A DNA stretch of 64,000 bases from Heterobilharzia americana (GCA_944470555.2 OX104132.1:20159755-20223754); one strand, 5' to 3'; positions 24,735 to 39,700 are shown, counted from the stretch's first letter. Made by a program: numbers and translations. Notes: a model not told the origin generated them from the sequence alone.

Positions 24735-27700
24735 ACTGGTACTGCAGAAGGATGTAATTCAATCGTTTTTATAGTGATGAGGTATGTGGTGAAAAATGTA
24801 TTTCGTTTTCTCAATTACGATTAACCTAGAGGCAAAGTATGTCTCACTGATGGCGAGCCCTGGTCTTCGTACCACAATTAAATTGTAAAATTCCCGTCCG
24901 CATGGAAGTGTGATATAATCTCTACCTTCAGAACAGAATACGGAGCGAGTTTCAATATTGGATGATTCTGACAACGGCTTACGATCTTCAGTGGATATCC
25001 ATTTTCTATTAATGTCTCAGTTAGTGTTTCGGTGTCATCATTCATTGGGCCTTCGTACAAACAAACTGGACCACTTACAATAAGTATTTTATCAAACCTC
25101 GCTGAAGTTGCGTAGGACTAAAGGCAAAAAATCTGTCCAAGTTGCTTTTCTGTAGATTGACCATCGACTTATCCGATCGAAACATCCATTCGCTTGACCA
25201 TATTCATGCATATGTCAATGTTAAATCAACATAGTGTTCGTCATTATTATCCGTTCGCTGTGGGATCAGATTCCTAAATTCAAATCGCATATTGATAAGA
25301 ACTGTTTACGATCGGTAGGCAATGTGAAAGCTTTGATGTATCATGAAAGACAGGGAAAATGTTTTCTTTTCTATTTGACTGTACCTATAATCCGCAGTGT
25401 TCGGTGTGCTTTATACCGTTTTCGTTGCCATCAGGAAAAACATAGAGAATTACACCTATGATAAGCAGAAGCATCAGAGGCGATTATTGTTAACATACTG
25501 AAGTCACAGTGCGCTAGTACTAAGTCTGACGTTAACATGGATTTCAGTCCTCGTAAGGGGTACGAAAAGGTAAAAAAAAAACAGTAAATTCAAATTTATA
25601 AATAGTAAGATGTGCAGGTGAAAAACAGTTAAGACCAATAGGAACAACTTATTTTTAAAAAAATAAGGGGACTATTCTCATAACCATGCAAATTGAGTAA
25701 CAATCACTCGGAATCTGATTAATAGTGAACATCAAACAGGTGTCTTCAATTCCTTGAACATAATAAAAAAAATGAGTCCGATACTATTGAAGTTTGCTAA
25801 AGCCATAGCTATTAAACGAACCTCGCCTGGTTAACTAGTTTACTAGTTACTAGCCGGTCCTAAGCCCGGGTAAAGAGGGAAGGTTGGGCATAGGGCTAGC
25901 AACCCTACCCCGTAAAACAAATCTAACCGCTAAAGAAACTTCAAAGCACAAACAAAATATAAAAAATGAAAACAAACTTATTCCCCGCTGGAATCGGAGA
26001 GGCGAAATGACGCCAGTTGGTGAAAGCCTTCGGGAAGCCAATTGGCCGATGTGTCTTCTCTCGATGAAAGCGAAAGTAAACGTGGGGACATGGAATGTCC
26101 GCACGATGTTTGAACCCAGTAAGGCAGCCCAGATTGCAAGGGAGATGAGAAGGTATAACATCGAAGTGCTTGGGATTTGCGAAAGCAGATGGAATGGGAG
26201 TGGACTCTCCAAACTGTCAACTGGAGAATCAATAATCTACTCCGGTCACCCAGACGCCAACCACGAGCACACTGAGGGAGTGGCTATCATGATGTCCTCA
26301 AGAGCATCGAAGGCTCTCATGCAGTGGGAACCAATCTCCTCCAGGATCATGACAGCAAGATTCAACTCAAAAGGAAGAAAGGTCACAATCATACAATGTT
26401 ATGCACCTACAAATAATGCAGAGCAAGAGAAAAAGGAGGATTTCTACAGACAACTTCAATCAACACTGGACAAGACGTCAGTTGGCGATATCAAAATTCT
26501 GATGGGCGACATGAATGCCAAACTGGGAGGGGACAACACGGGAAGAGAACTAACCATGGGTCGAGAGGCACTAGGTGAAATGAATGAGAATGGAGAATTG
26601 TTTGCAGAATTCTGCGCATTCAACGATTTGGTGATTGGAGGCAGTGTGTTCAGGCACAAAGATATCCACAAAGCGACATGGATTTCACCAGATGGACACA
26701 CTAAAAATCAAATCGACTTTATCTCAATCTCAAGAAAATGGAGACGCAGTCTACTTAACACAAGGTCAAGAAGAGGAGCAGATGTAGGTTCAGACCACTA
26801 CCTAGTGCAAGGAACCTTCCAAATCAAGTTAAAAGCCTTCAAGGAAGCTGGTGATAGACCTCAACCCAAGTACAACACTCGGAAACTGAAGGATGAAACT
26901 ACAAAGGAGATCTTCAAGGCAGCCATCAAGACAAAATGGGAGACGGCGGAGCAACATCCCTGAAGAAACCTGTGTGGAAGAACACTGGAAGTCTTTGAAA
27001 GCTATGTGGAAAGAAACCTGCACAACAGTATTAGGAAGGAAGAAGAAAGAAGACAAGGAATGGATCTCGACAGATACCTGGAAGCTGATAGAGGAGAGGA
27101 GGATGGTGAAGCAGAAGATAAACCAGTGCAAGGATGCTCAACGACAAGAGGAACTGAGCACAATGTATAAAACACTGGACAAAGAAGTGAAGAAGAGTGC
27201 ACGCAAAGACAAAAGACACTTCTACGAAACACTGGCAAGTGAAGCAGAACAGGCTGCAGGTAAGAGAGACCTGACGACATTGTATCAAATAACCAGGTTG
27301 CTATCAGGGAAGAGACCAACACAGATGAAACCAATAAAAGATGAAGAAGGAAATTTAATTACAAAAGAAGAGAAACAGAGGAAACGATGGGCCGACCACT
27401 TCAAGAAGCTCTTGAATCGACCACCACCTGCACTTCGTCCAGAAATACCACCTGCAGCCGCTGAACTACAAGTGAACATTAATCCCCCAACGAAAATGGA
27501 AGTCCTGAACGCCATAAAGCTACTGAAATGTGGGAAAGCAGCAGGACCAGATGGAATACCGCCAGAAGCACTGAAAACAGATGCAGAGACAACAGCGGAC
27601 ATGCTCACACCACTATTGCAGAAGGTGTGGAAGGAAGAGAAGGTACCTGACGATTGGAAGAAGGGTTACCTTGTCAAACTGCCGAAGAAGGGAGACCTCA

Positions 27701-30700
27701 GTGCTTGCAAGAACTGGCGCGGAATCACTCTCCTGTCCACCCCAAGTAAAATATTAAGCCGCATCATCCTGGAGAGGCTAAGGGATGCACTGGATTCAAA
27801 ACTACGACCGGAACAGGCAGGCTTCAGGAAGTACAAATCATGTGCAGACCAAATTGCAACGCTTCGTATCATCATAGAACAGAGCATAGAATGGCAATCA
27901 CCTCTCCACCTCAACTTCATCGACTTTGAGAAGGCCTTTGACAGCGTCGACCGAGAAGTAATTTGGAAACTGCTTCAATACTACGGAGTACCGCAAACCT
28001 TTATCCGCCTCATTCAACAACTATATGAAGATGCTACATGCCAAGTAATCCACAATGGGAAGCTCAGTGATGCCTTTGAAGTGAAGACAGGAGTGAAACA
28101 AGGTTGCCTACTATCCCCCATGATATTCCTGATTGTGGTGGACTGGATCATGCAGCAAACAGTAGGCAGCGAGAAGAGGGGGATACACTGGACGACGGAA
28201 AAGAACCTAGAAGACTTGGATTTCGCCGATGACTTATGCCTAATGTCACATAAACTTGAAGATCTGCAGGCAAAAACTAACAAGTTGATAGAAGAGGCAG
28301 CGAAGACGGGACTTCAGGTGAATATAGAGAAGACAGAAGTGATGAAGATACCGCACCACCACCATCAACAACAACAACAACAAACTCCAATCACTGTCAA
28401 CGGGAGAAACTTAAAGGAAGTAACCTCCTTCACTTATCTAGGAAGCACTGTTTCAACTACAGGCGGGACGGACGAGGACGTCAAAGTCAGAATCGGAAAA
28501 GCAAGACAGGTGTTCATTAGCCTGAAACCAGTGTGGAGATCTTCTGCACTCAGCATGCGGAACAAGATACGGATTTTCAACACCAACGTCAAGTCAGTGC
28601 TCTTGTATGGCTCAGAGACTTGGCGCGTCACGAAAGGTATTTCCAATAAACTACAGACATTCATCAACAACTGCTTACGCTCGCTGCTGAAGATCAGATG
28701 GCCAGAAAAAATAAGCAACAAGGAACTCTGGGAACGAACCAACCAAGAACCTATCACGCAACAAATATGCAGGAAGAAGTGGAGATGGATTGGCCATGCA
28801 CTGAGAAGGCCGACTGAGGACATCACGCGTCAGGCCCTCGAGTGGAATCCCCATGGGAAGCGACGAGTTGGACGTCCAAGGGTGACATGGAGGAGGTCGT
28901 GCGAGGAGGAAATGAGAGCTTGTGGGCTGTCGTGGGACCAGGTTCAAAAGATCTCAGAGAACAGAGGTCACTGGAGGCGTGCTACTGAAGCCCTATGTTC
29001 CACTAGGAACCCAAGGGACTAATAATAATAATAATAATAGCTATTAAACGCCTCAAACCCGATTTGTGTCCGAAAATAAAAGATAGTCAGCCTCTGTTCG
29101 CCTTGGTAATTCATCTTGACCGTTATGTGATTACATCATCCCTCATCAAACTTAGATGTTTGTTTCTTCAATCTTACTTAGTTGTGTCATCTTTTGTTCA
29201 TATCGTGTTTTAACAAACTGAGCTTAACTCACAATATATTGCTGATTTATCCTGTGATCAAATTACGTAATCTTGTAACGGCAGGTCCCTCAATATTTCG
29301 GTTACTACTCTGGTCTCATTTTGTTCGAGAAACTTCCCTTAGATTATGTATGCAATTATAACCATTTGTTAACTCCCTGAAAATCCCGTTATGAATGATC
29401 TTTAATCTATGAACATTTCCGTCTGTTCTCTTTCAAGTATGGTAAATTTCCAGCGAAACTGTATATTCCGATATTTTAGGTTGTAAGCAGTTGATAAGAT
29501 ACCACCGAAATAGAAGGGATCAGTTTTATCCTGCTCCCATGGTTATTCTTCCTCTTTTCAAATTTACAAACGGGAATTTGTGGATGAAAAATCCTTACAT
29601 GCATCGACAAAATTACCTCACAGTCAGGTTATTTTACAGTATGACGTCTATCTACTAACTACTAAGAAAAGAAGGAAAATTATGTGAAACAGTAATGATC
29701 TTACCAGCACCAAATAACTTGCTCCATGTGAGAGAAACGGACCCAAAAGTCCATTCCAGACCAAAGAAATCAAATCTGTTACTGCTTCGCTGTTAGATGC
29801 AAATGATCCTATGGCACGTGCTACACCTCTTAATACTGAAGTACAGTTAACCAAAACATCTATAGCCAAGGCATTTTGAGGTGAACCAAATGAAACACCA
29901 TCACCTGAAACATTATTGATGACATGAAGAACATGTTCCCGAATCTCACGAAGCATCTGTGATTTAGATGAGAGAAAAACGATTAGTAGGATTAACCATT
30001 TCAACTGATAACATTTGAAACAAATACGGTCAATAAATTTTGATTTGCAAGGAAAGAAAATGGAATAAAACCCGGATTCCAACCAAAGTCAAATGAGTTG
30101 CTTCTAAAACATCAAACCGGTGTCATTCAACCCAATTACAACAAACGAAACGCAAATCTTTGATTCCACTGTTAGGCACTATCTGTGAATAATATCTAAA
30201 TGAAGTTACTAGCAATATCGAGGCATCTCCCTAGAAGTCAATGTACCAAGTGAAACTGATCAATTCGGAAAAATTAACGGCGGGGAATTACAAGCCATTA
30301 ACACCAAAACAACATCCATAGCATAAGGAGTAGTTAGTGTGACTCAATGGCCTAGTGAATAACGCTCCAGGGTTTTAAGAAGTAAGTTGTGGGTTCGAAT
30401 CAAGGAAGGAACAACACCACCCACTGAAAAGCACATATATGCACCTGACGAGTGCTGAATACGACGAAACGGATACCCTTGCCTTCTCCAATAGAAACCA
30501 ACAATCATTACCAGTTACAAGAAACCTCGAAGTTAATTCTCAAATAAAAAGTAGTTGGTTAAAATCGAAACCCGGAAAAAGTCATGTTACAAAGCTTCAC
30601 GACAAGAAAGAGGATTGACAACCAGATGCAGCTTCTTTATCAATAATTAGTAGTTTTGAAGGTAGTTATACGAAAAAACATACCTGAAGTAACAACGTGT

Positions 30701-33700
30701 CAGTCTCCTGATGCGTTTGGTGCTGCTGAGACAATACCGAAGAAAGACGAGCTTTGTCAATCGCCCAACTACCACATAAACAGGCTTCAACTAACTGAAT
30801 CAAGCTATCAGTTGGTAAATTAGGCCACGCATGTTCTGAAGCTCGAGGACCACAGACAATTGTGCATATATCGTACCATGCTGAACACGCCAAGTTTGAT
30901 GACCTATCAAAGAAAATGTCAATATCATTGTTCGATTTCAATTTTTACAAGTAACTGACACACCATAAGTACCACAAAATAACTTTCATCACAGAAGGAT
31001 ATCAACTGGCAAAGTGTTGTGGGTCGGCGATCATTGGACAGCTTTATCGGGCTACATACCGTATTCAGGTTTCAATGTCTTAGTCCAACCCACATTGCTC
31101 AAAATCTCGAAAATGAACACAACGATTATTCGATCACTTACCATCATCAAGCGAATGCTAAATACAGTTTAAATCTCAAATACTTGTAAGGAAATTTCCC
31201 AGCCTACGTACCTTATGGTAAAACTACTCTGCCTGGATATTTAAAAGTCCCAGAAGAAGGCCGGTGGCTCAGTTAATAGTTTGTAAGAAAGGATAAAAAG
31301 GATCCCACATTTGGAATGGTTGGTACTCATAATGAAGCAGTAAAACTGGGTTTCGAAAGATTATTTAAAATGAGTATATTTTCCCAATAAACACTAACTT
31401 GCATTCAATAGCCCAAAGGGTCTTGAGATACTACACTGACTTACATTTAATAAATTTCAGTCACCAAGGTATCATATATCTATCCCAGTTCAGAATAAAG
31501 AGCAATACAGTGGGACCTTCAGCTGATGAATTGCAGTCTACTCTCCTGTTTGATGTAAAAATCTAGGTTGAGATGGACAGTATTTCAAAATGATCAACAA
31601 AAGCACACTAAAATGAGAAGTAGTTCAACTCCACACATAACATTAAATAACTATGAAAAAGTCAATGGTATAAAAATGCAAGCACAAGTATTGCTACTTA
31701 CGGATTAGGCGAATGCACACTTAGCACACTCAATAGTCGAGTTAATCCAATAAGAACCTGAGGTTCATGGGACCATTTATCTAACGCTAAACGGGCACAC
31801 ATAAGTAAACCTTGAATGCATGCTCGGTTTGTATCTTCACTACCTTCTGGAGAGAGATTTTCTTTCCCATCAGACAGTTTATTTTCCTGTGAGGAGGTTT
31901 GATTTGTCAGTAAACCTTGATGTGCTGGTGGTGGCTGTGTTGAATCAGCTTGTAATATTGTCAGGATTGGGGATCGAGAAATGTTAGACTGTATGAGAAG
32001 GCAAGAGGTAAGCATTTATAAAAGAAAAATAATCAATATGCTCGATAATTAAAGTAAACTATTAGTGAAATATAGAATGCACAACATAAAATGATGTAGA
32101 ATCAGCATGTGAGTTGAATCTAGGACTGAGTACTTTGGATTACGATGACTGCAGTTACGAAACAAAGGCATTCCAGATACGTTTGAAGTAACATCATTCC
32201 ATAAAGTTTTTCGTTGTCGATCAGAAGTTAGTCCTTCTTTGAATCGCTTATATCTTTGTCATGTATCATATGTTCTAAATAAATGTGTTAAACCGAAGTG
32301 ATTTCTGTCGCGTGTTTACATAGACTGAAAGATTAATGATTTCCATGTTGAATCCCTTAGTTATGTTGATTTCACTAGTCAGCTATCACAAAAAATAAAA
32401 CAAAACCAGAAACCCTTCGTGATAGGATAAGAAGTGGTCATTTTTCCCGTATAAACGTTTGTTTTCCGTATGTTTTTTGTAAATAATAAGGAGGAAATGA
32501 AGAATGTTAACAAACCAATGTGCATTACTAACCATTAGTGTATCTCTATCGACAACATTATGACAAAAATATGTGGCTGCCAAACGAGTTACTAGCCAGA
32601 AATTATCTGCAACTAACTGAGCACTTCCAACAGCATAAGCCACTTGTAACCAAAGCAGACGAAAGAGTGAACACAATAAGCTATAGAAAAAAAATATATT
32701 ATAGATTAATTCAAGTGAACAATTTTCAACAACTCATTAACAATGATTAAAAGTACTTATTTGTTTGAGTAAGAATGTTCAAACTTGAAATGCGCTGAGA
32801 TTTTCGGTGACATAGGCATTAGTAACAGTACACGTTGCAACTCCATGAAAAGAAGAAATTGTATCGCTTTTGGATCAAGACGAAAGAAAGATAACAGATG
32901 AAATAAAAAGATATGAAAAACCATGCAAGATAAGTTGAGATGGGAACTCTGTCATTCAACAACACCACAGATATGACATAGCTGTACGAACAAGTGACGC
33001 GGTCAACTAACTTACGCAATGTAGTCAAAGTAAGCATGGTCGTGAACCAAACATTGAATGAAAATGAAGGTCATTGATGAAAGTCATTTTGAGGATGCAT
33101 TACAGTGAATAGATTACTATATGCTTCTCAAAAGACAATGGTTGTGTTAAAAACTCCTGTAATACGTCCATGCACCGTACCCCAGAGTTCTGTACATTCC
33201 AGTGTTGAGTTAACTAGGGTGGTGGCCACACTTCAAAATGATGGATAGAATTCGATCAGCACTTAGCATAAGATAACCTGAAGTTGATCACCCTGCAGTG
33301 ATCAATCAACGTGAATAAATAGATTCAATTTGCTCACAACAGAATGATGCTTTCTTCTAGTGAATAACCCAAGGATACAGAAGGTGAAATGCAGGAAAAA
33401 GCTGCTGATAGTCGATAAAGTAATCCTTGTAAGAGTTCCTTGCCTGTGTTGTAATCATCACGTAAAAGAAATAGATAAGTCAACAACTGAAGTGAGTAGG
33501 AGGTATAGGCAGTATGCAAAGTAATCGTTCACTTAGATTCACAATCTTCACTAGAAGAAGGGTAGGCTGGAAGCATAAGAACAAGACAGAGTAACCATGT
33601 ATTTGTTTGATAAGTACACGATAGTTAGTAGGCTTAAGATGGGTTGAGATCATTCTTCTTCTTATAATGTTCACATAAAGCTACACTTTTATAGTCCCTC

Positions 33701-36700
33701 CCATGGAAGTCTCATTCATTGCGTTTGCGTAACCAGAGCGTCACCAGACAAGTAAAAGCGAATGTTCGATACCTACCAACGGCTTGCAGTGTATTAGGCA
33801 AACTCTGGTTTCAAACTAATGGTGCAGATGGGCTCCAGGAGCCTGAACAAATGACTGAAGTAAGAACCAAATAAGATCCCCGATAATAATACGACTGCAG
33901 CGCCTGATGCTCTTCCCCTGGTGTTTTTCCTACACTTTAATTCATAGGGGTTGGGATCTAATAAAAACCACCTGCCTTGATTCCATTACCTAGGTAGTAA
34001 TCTAAGTAATTCAATAAATCACAAAACAATATTGTGAAGCGTTCATCCAAAAGCATGCTAAATAGATCAGTTTACATTACAAAAGAAACAGAGAGATACG
34101 TCAATGCAGGACCGTGTGTGGAAGTATGTCACCTCGATTTGCCACATTTTGAAAAATATTAAACCATTTTTGTTTGTTTATTAGATGTAGAACAAAGTGA
34201 ACCTGTGTTATATTTATGGAAAATAAATCATGTACAAAGCATGATTCAGAAATTAATACTGCTTCACTGTGATATATCTAATAAACACACCGAAATGGAA
34301 TCACGAAGCACCACATAACCAAAGTTTTATACGTTTAATTCGAAACATGCTGTCTGAATAACATATAACAAATCCAGTGTCTTAGTAAGATGCACACATC
34401 TTCAAAATCATTCTATATTACTTAATCCAGTCATAGATCCATCTAAAAGGCACTGTGTGAAAATGTTGAAGTCAAGTGAATGATGTTTATTGATTTCGGA
34501 AGCAATGTTAGTAGGATCGGAACATATGTACATATGTATGCAAAGTCCCGATCGAGAGCTGCTACCTTGACGCAGCTGACGGTATTCCATATCACAACCC
34601 GAGCTATACTGGTGGAACGCTTGGTCCTACCACACCAGAAAGGTTCGTTGGACAATGGTAAGACAAAAAGCAGTTACAGTCATAGTGTAAAATATTACGC
34701 TATGATGGGGATCAAAAGGCAAAGTAGTACTACTGGCTCGACGGCGATGTGATAGCAGTAAAGCGTTTCTCACAGATGACCAGCAGTGCCATTGGTGACT
34801 TCCCCATAAGAATGGCGAGTCAGCCTCAAGAACAGTATGTTCTCTTTTACCCCGTGTCGGCGATATGAGGGCTCGTTGTCTGGTTTGCACAAAACAAACT
34901 AAACTTCAAACTTCTAAAAATTCCATATGTACCGATCCGAAGCAGATGTTTCTTGGGCTATGTGGTCACGCACCTACCCTTCTTCTTCAGACACCTCAAG
35001 AAGAAATAGCCTTCTACGGTGTAGGTAGTAGGGAAGTGTCACCCAACTTCACAATTTTGTACGCACTAAAGTTTCTATAGATGACTGTCCACCTTCCACA
35101 TCCATAACTTCTAATCTTACCTACCCTTTTTCAATCAATTCGGTCGGTTTCTGACGAAATCTCGGCTGGGATACAGAATGTTCGTTTGATACTCACCTAC
35201 TTTCACAATCTCTGGCACCGACCAGCAGTGTGTGTCTGTCTCCTTATGAAAGAAGTATACTGCGCTGCGATTCGTCCTGTCCTGCCTTATGGTTGTGAGA
35301 TATTGTCTTTGAAGGTCTTTGTAGCATTGTCTATGCATGGTAGAATCACCGTGTGATTATTACCGAGATTCGAGCTATGTTTGATTGGTTTAGGAAGATG
35401 ACTTCCAACCAGTGGGTCATGAGTTCACGTCCTGCTCAGCCTACCAAAGTTTGGACTGTCGGTTGGTATGGTATCAGTAGTCGTCACATATTAGATGTGG
35501 CTCATTGCCAACTGCACGAATGTGCACAAGGTTGCTGAGTGCATTTTGTTTGTTATATCGATGTTTGCTGAAGGACGCTAAGCAAGACCGACTAGTTGGT
35601 CGATGGTGTTGGAGTGCTTGACCAACTGAGTTGTCTTGAGCATGTGGTGAGCATACCAAACTAGCACCAGTCTCGAAGTGCGATGGTAAGAGAAGCAGGA
35701 TAAATTTGGAAGGAGGCTCAGAGTGGTCAGATCAGGGCATGGCACTAATACATGAGGTCTGTGACTGACTGTTGGTCTTTAACCGTGTAGAGAGGTGTAG
35801 ACTATCTGGTTGAGGTTTTTTAGATGATACTTTTGAGTGGTTGGAGATCTGCCTCTGGCGACGTAGCTGGAAATCAGTGACAATGATGTCTTCCAAAGCT
35901 TGAATATTCTCACTAACTTTCATTTCCAAACTCTTTCTCTTTCCACATACCATTGTCTACTTTGATATCAGTCTTTTTTTGTCCATTAGTTATTTGTATA
36001 CTACTGTAAAGTGTAGCAACTCGCACCAATGAACCTGTGTGCGAGGTTCTACGTTGATTTTATCGGTCTGTATGTTCAGTGGAAACATCCTAGGCCAACT
36101 ACGGCTTGCCAACGTTCATGAAGCGGTAAACCAATGACATCCTAGGACCAACAACTTGAGTCAGAAATCTTCCAAACCAAATCACTTCTACAAAAGTTTT
36201 CATTTTCATAGTGTTTCTATCAATCTAAATCATCACTGGGTGCAATTTACCGATGATATTTTCAACAGTGAAATGACACCGCAAACAACCCATGAGACGG
36301 TCAGATGTTTACTGTTACTGAACAACATAACTGCACAAATTTAAGAAGTCTTACAGCATGCTTATTCGTAATTAAGAGACTTTTCAAACATAGACAGATC
36401 CACAAAACTCGTTTCCCTGATGGCTCATATCTCAAATCATACAGATAGTTCCAAAAATATTTATAGTAATCTGCAACCCCTTCAAAAGTTATCATTCATC
36501 GTCTCCGTTTGTTCTGCTGCCTGGGAAATGAAATAATGATCTTAGCAGATGCTTGACTTCAAAGATTTCTACCCCCAGGAATTATTCAGTCTCTTAATGC
36601 GTTGAAGTTATTTCTGAGTAGGATCACGACTATAAAGGCGACTAGACATTCACCAAGCATGATGAATTCAAAAGGATGAGTTTTTCTTATAGGATAACAC

Positions 36701-39700
36701 TAAATTTTCAGAAACGTCATAGACTGTTTAAAGAGTGATAAACATTCAGTCAAAATAAGTTACAGTTTGTGATTTTTCGTCGTTGATTGGACCAAATTAT
36801 TCGGTCGCTATTGACATAAAGGATCCTGTAAGGATGCTTCAATATTGTCGGTAATTTCAGTTTTATAGTAATAATGGATAGTGACTACCAGTGAAATCCA
36901 GGAGGTGCGTTTTAATAATGATCAAAAAGTAACTTATCAATTATAAAAATGAGCATTAAAAAACGTACATTACAAGAGGAGGAATATGATTGTATGACAA
37001 ATTCTCAGGAGACCAGTTAACACCAAGGTCAGGAGTTTGAGAAACAGACAACAAAATTAGGCGACGACTTTTGGCCGTGTCAACTGTATCGTTGGAACCT
37101 AAATATAAGATTTGGTAAGGAATCTGAAAAAGTGAAAGAAAAAAAAACTAAGTTATTCAGACGTATCCATGGAAAGCTAGAATTCTAATCCAACCTCAAC
37201 ATTGGACGCCGAGAAGGAGAAATATTTTCAGTTCACTTGGTAGAAGTGAAAGGATTTTCTTTTGGCCTCTCTGATTGTGGATGCAATGCAACTCCACAGG
37301 TAAGTGAAGTGGTCAACACATTCCACTACTTCACTACCTACCATTAAACTGGGAGTACTTGTAGTAGACCAGTCATGGACCATCATCTTACATCTGACAA
37401 GTGACAGAGAAACGCATGTTAAACATACTCAGATTTCTGCACAACGTGTCCACAACACCCTGTCTGCATTATGTCAGTGTCTTTACCCACCAGGACAATA
37501 TCGTCTGTCAGCCAGATGACCTACAGAGAGGTCAGTCGCTGTAAAGTCAGACATACCTAAGGTTATCTCCATTAGTACGTCTATGACGAAGTTAAATAGG
37601 ACAGTGACAGTGGACATCCTTGTCGAACACCACTGGCTGTCGTCAATTCTGAAGATATATCTCCATAATACTTTACATGGCTGCCTGAGTCCTACTTGTT
37701 ATATTTTCGAACGCTAATAGTTGTATATTCCGAACGAATATAATACGCACCCTTAGGTGACAGCTAATTTAGTACGCAAGAGCCACTGACTGCAACCCCG
37801 GGACGAATAGAGAGAAGACCGAAGCTGGATGATGGGAGAGTTTATTACTCCGAGAATATCATCATGAACCAATCCCAAAACACGTGAATAAGTACACACA
37901 TGAAAAGTGACCTCGTCCTCAATTTGAGGCACAGGCGTAGTAAGAGTGAGATTAACCAATCAGCGATTTACATTACAATGGGGGCAGGAAATAGGCTCCT
38001 AGTCATACCATAAAAAATGGTGTGGGAATGACACGTTAAAATGTTCAGATCAATAACAATGTTTTATACAAAACTGGGGTCTTACAACACTACTTAAGAG
38101 CTTCGGATAACGTTATGCACTTGGTCAGTACGCCTTTTACAGTCAGACACTGCAACAACATCTCAAGGTCGACAGTCGAATGCCACCTTCGAGTCAGGAA
38201 ATATGCCGAGTGTCGGCTATTGGCTGGTAGTTATGCCTGCATTCCAGAACCTGTCCGAGGGTGAAAATATGATCGATACAATCTTGGCGTGATTTTTTTG
38301 AGTTTGCTGTTCTCAAGCTCCAGTAAGCGTTGAATAACTAAGGATCCTAGGATCTTAGACATGGCATTAGTCAGACTAATTCCCTTATGGTTATCACAAA
38401 AGATTTCTCTTATTTTCAAACGCAGTTCGCTATCATGAAACGTAATTTCTAGGAGAAAAATAGATATCAGCAACTACGCGCGTACGCTTAGTACCATTAG
38501 ATAAATTGAAGACCTTTCAGCGAAATAAATTTCTTATATCGCTTTGAATACACTCATATGCCGAAAACAGGCAATCAATATCTCAGCATATCAAGACTAA
38601 ATTGAGACATGACATTGCTGACCAACGCTTCATTCGCAACATTCTACATCAGTACATCTAAATAGTTGATTGAAAGATGGAACACAGGGAAATAAGGGAT
38701 AAATTAATCAAAAAAAAGGAAGCAGGTTGTGATAAGAGAACAATAAGATGTAAGTTAAAGAGATATTAATATGAGAACTAAGATGAAGACAATGCTTGGA
38801 TGCGTCCGCAGCACTCCTCTACACAACCACCAACGTCAAATATCGCAACAACCTAAACACCAAAGACTACATTTCACGACACAGGTCTGACCAAGAATCA
38901 GAAACTTCATGAACTGACGCTCCACAACAAGCAAAAGTAACTTTCTCCAGGAATTTCCTATACGAAGAACTGTTCCCTGGTGTGTTTTAGTGTGAAATTT
39001 CAGTTTGTCATGATAACTGACAATACTTGTTAGAGGAAAAAAGTATCGAAGTGTATCCTGATGCGTCCTCCAGCATTTACAATAAATTTTATTAGTAAGT
39101 AGTTAACAATATCCTAGTGCTAACTTAATATCCAGTATTATTGCACATACTGTTAGAGAACAATACCCATGAAGATTTTTAAAAATCTTACAGAAAACTG
39201 TGTATCCCAAGGACAACCGATTCGTAATACACTAGTCAGTGACGCAGGACCAGATACCAAGACATGTCCAGTAATCAATAAAAGCCAATGAAGATCTTCG
39301 AACAAGTTGACTGATGCATCAAATTCACAGTTTTGTAAATGGACTAACTGAGTAACACGTTCATTTAACAAGCGAACAAGTGCAGTGACTGATTCTTCTG
39401 CATTAGCTAAACCACATGAACCCGCAGTGAACAAACTATCCTGTAAAACAGGAGAAAAAAAGAATCTGAGTGCAAAAAAAGGAATTAAAATACTAATGGA
39501 TAAATATCATACATAAATAATATAACCAATTTTTTTATAATTTGCAGGAAACCAGCTATATTTTCAGTAATAAATAACAGTGTCTGGACTGTGAATACAG
39601 CATTTTCAAAGTTCAAGCAAACATAAATCCCACAAAACTTTATACTATTACAGACTGAAATACTGAGAAAAACTAAGTACTGTAGCCGAAAAAATGGATA

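Larger units (their letters stand above)
25819..29036 (+). mobile_element. Full-length RTE-type non-LTR retrotransposon (LINE)
   Basis: This 3.2-kb element sits in XPO4 intron 13, antisense to the gene. It is bounded by a perfect 14-bp target duplication and ends in a (TAA)n tail, with no poly(A). It has one coding region made of an apurinic-endonuclease-like domain followed by reverse transcriptase. The overall length, domain order and short-repeat tail fit the RTE clade, which includes the schistosome SR2/SR3-type families. All key motifs look intact, but a frameshift near 26,930-26,960 splits the coding region. Three truncated relatives occur in the window, at 9.7, 52.8 and 56.9 kb. Confidence 0.93.

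Noticed and set aside
25850..27920. Several long reverse-strand open frames across the LINE
   Set aside because: They are shadows of the forward endonuclease and reverse transcriptase frames.
31261..31300. Another SINE head (CCGGTGGCTCAGTTAATAG)
   Set aside because: There is only an A-box-like stretch; no B box or hammerhead-like part follows.
33334..33519. Exon-like reverse open frame (LLTYLFLLRDDYNTG...)
   Set aside because: Exons 9 and 10 join directly in phase and in alignment, leaving no place for it.
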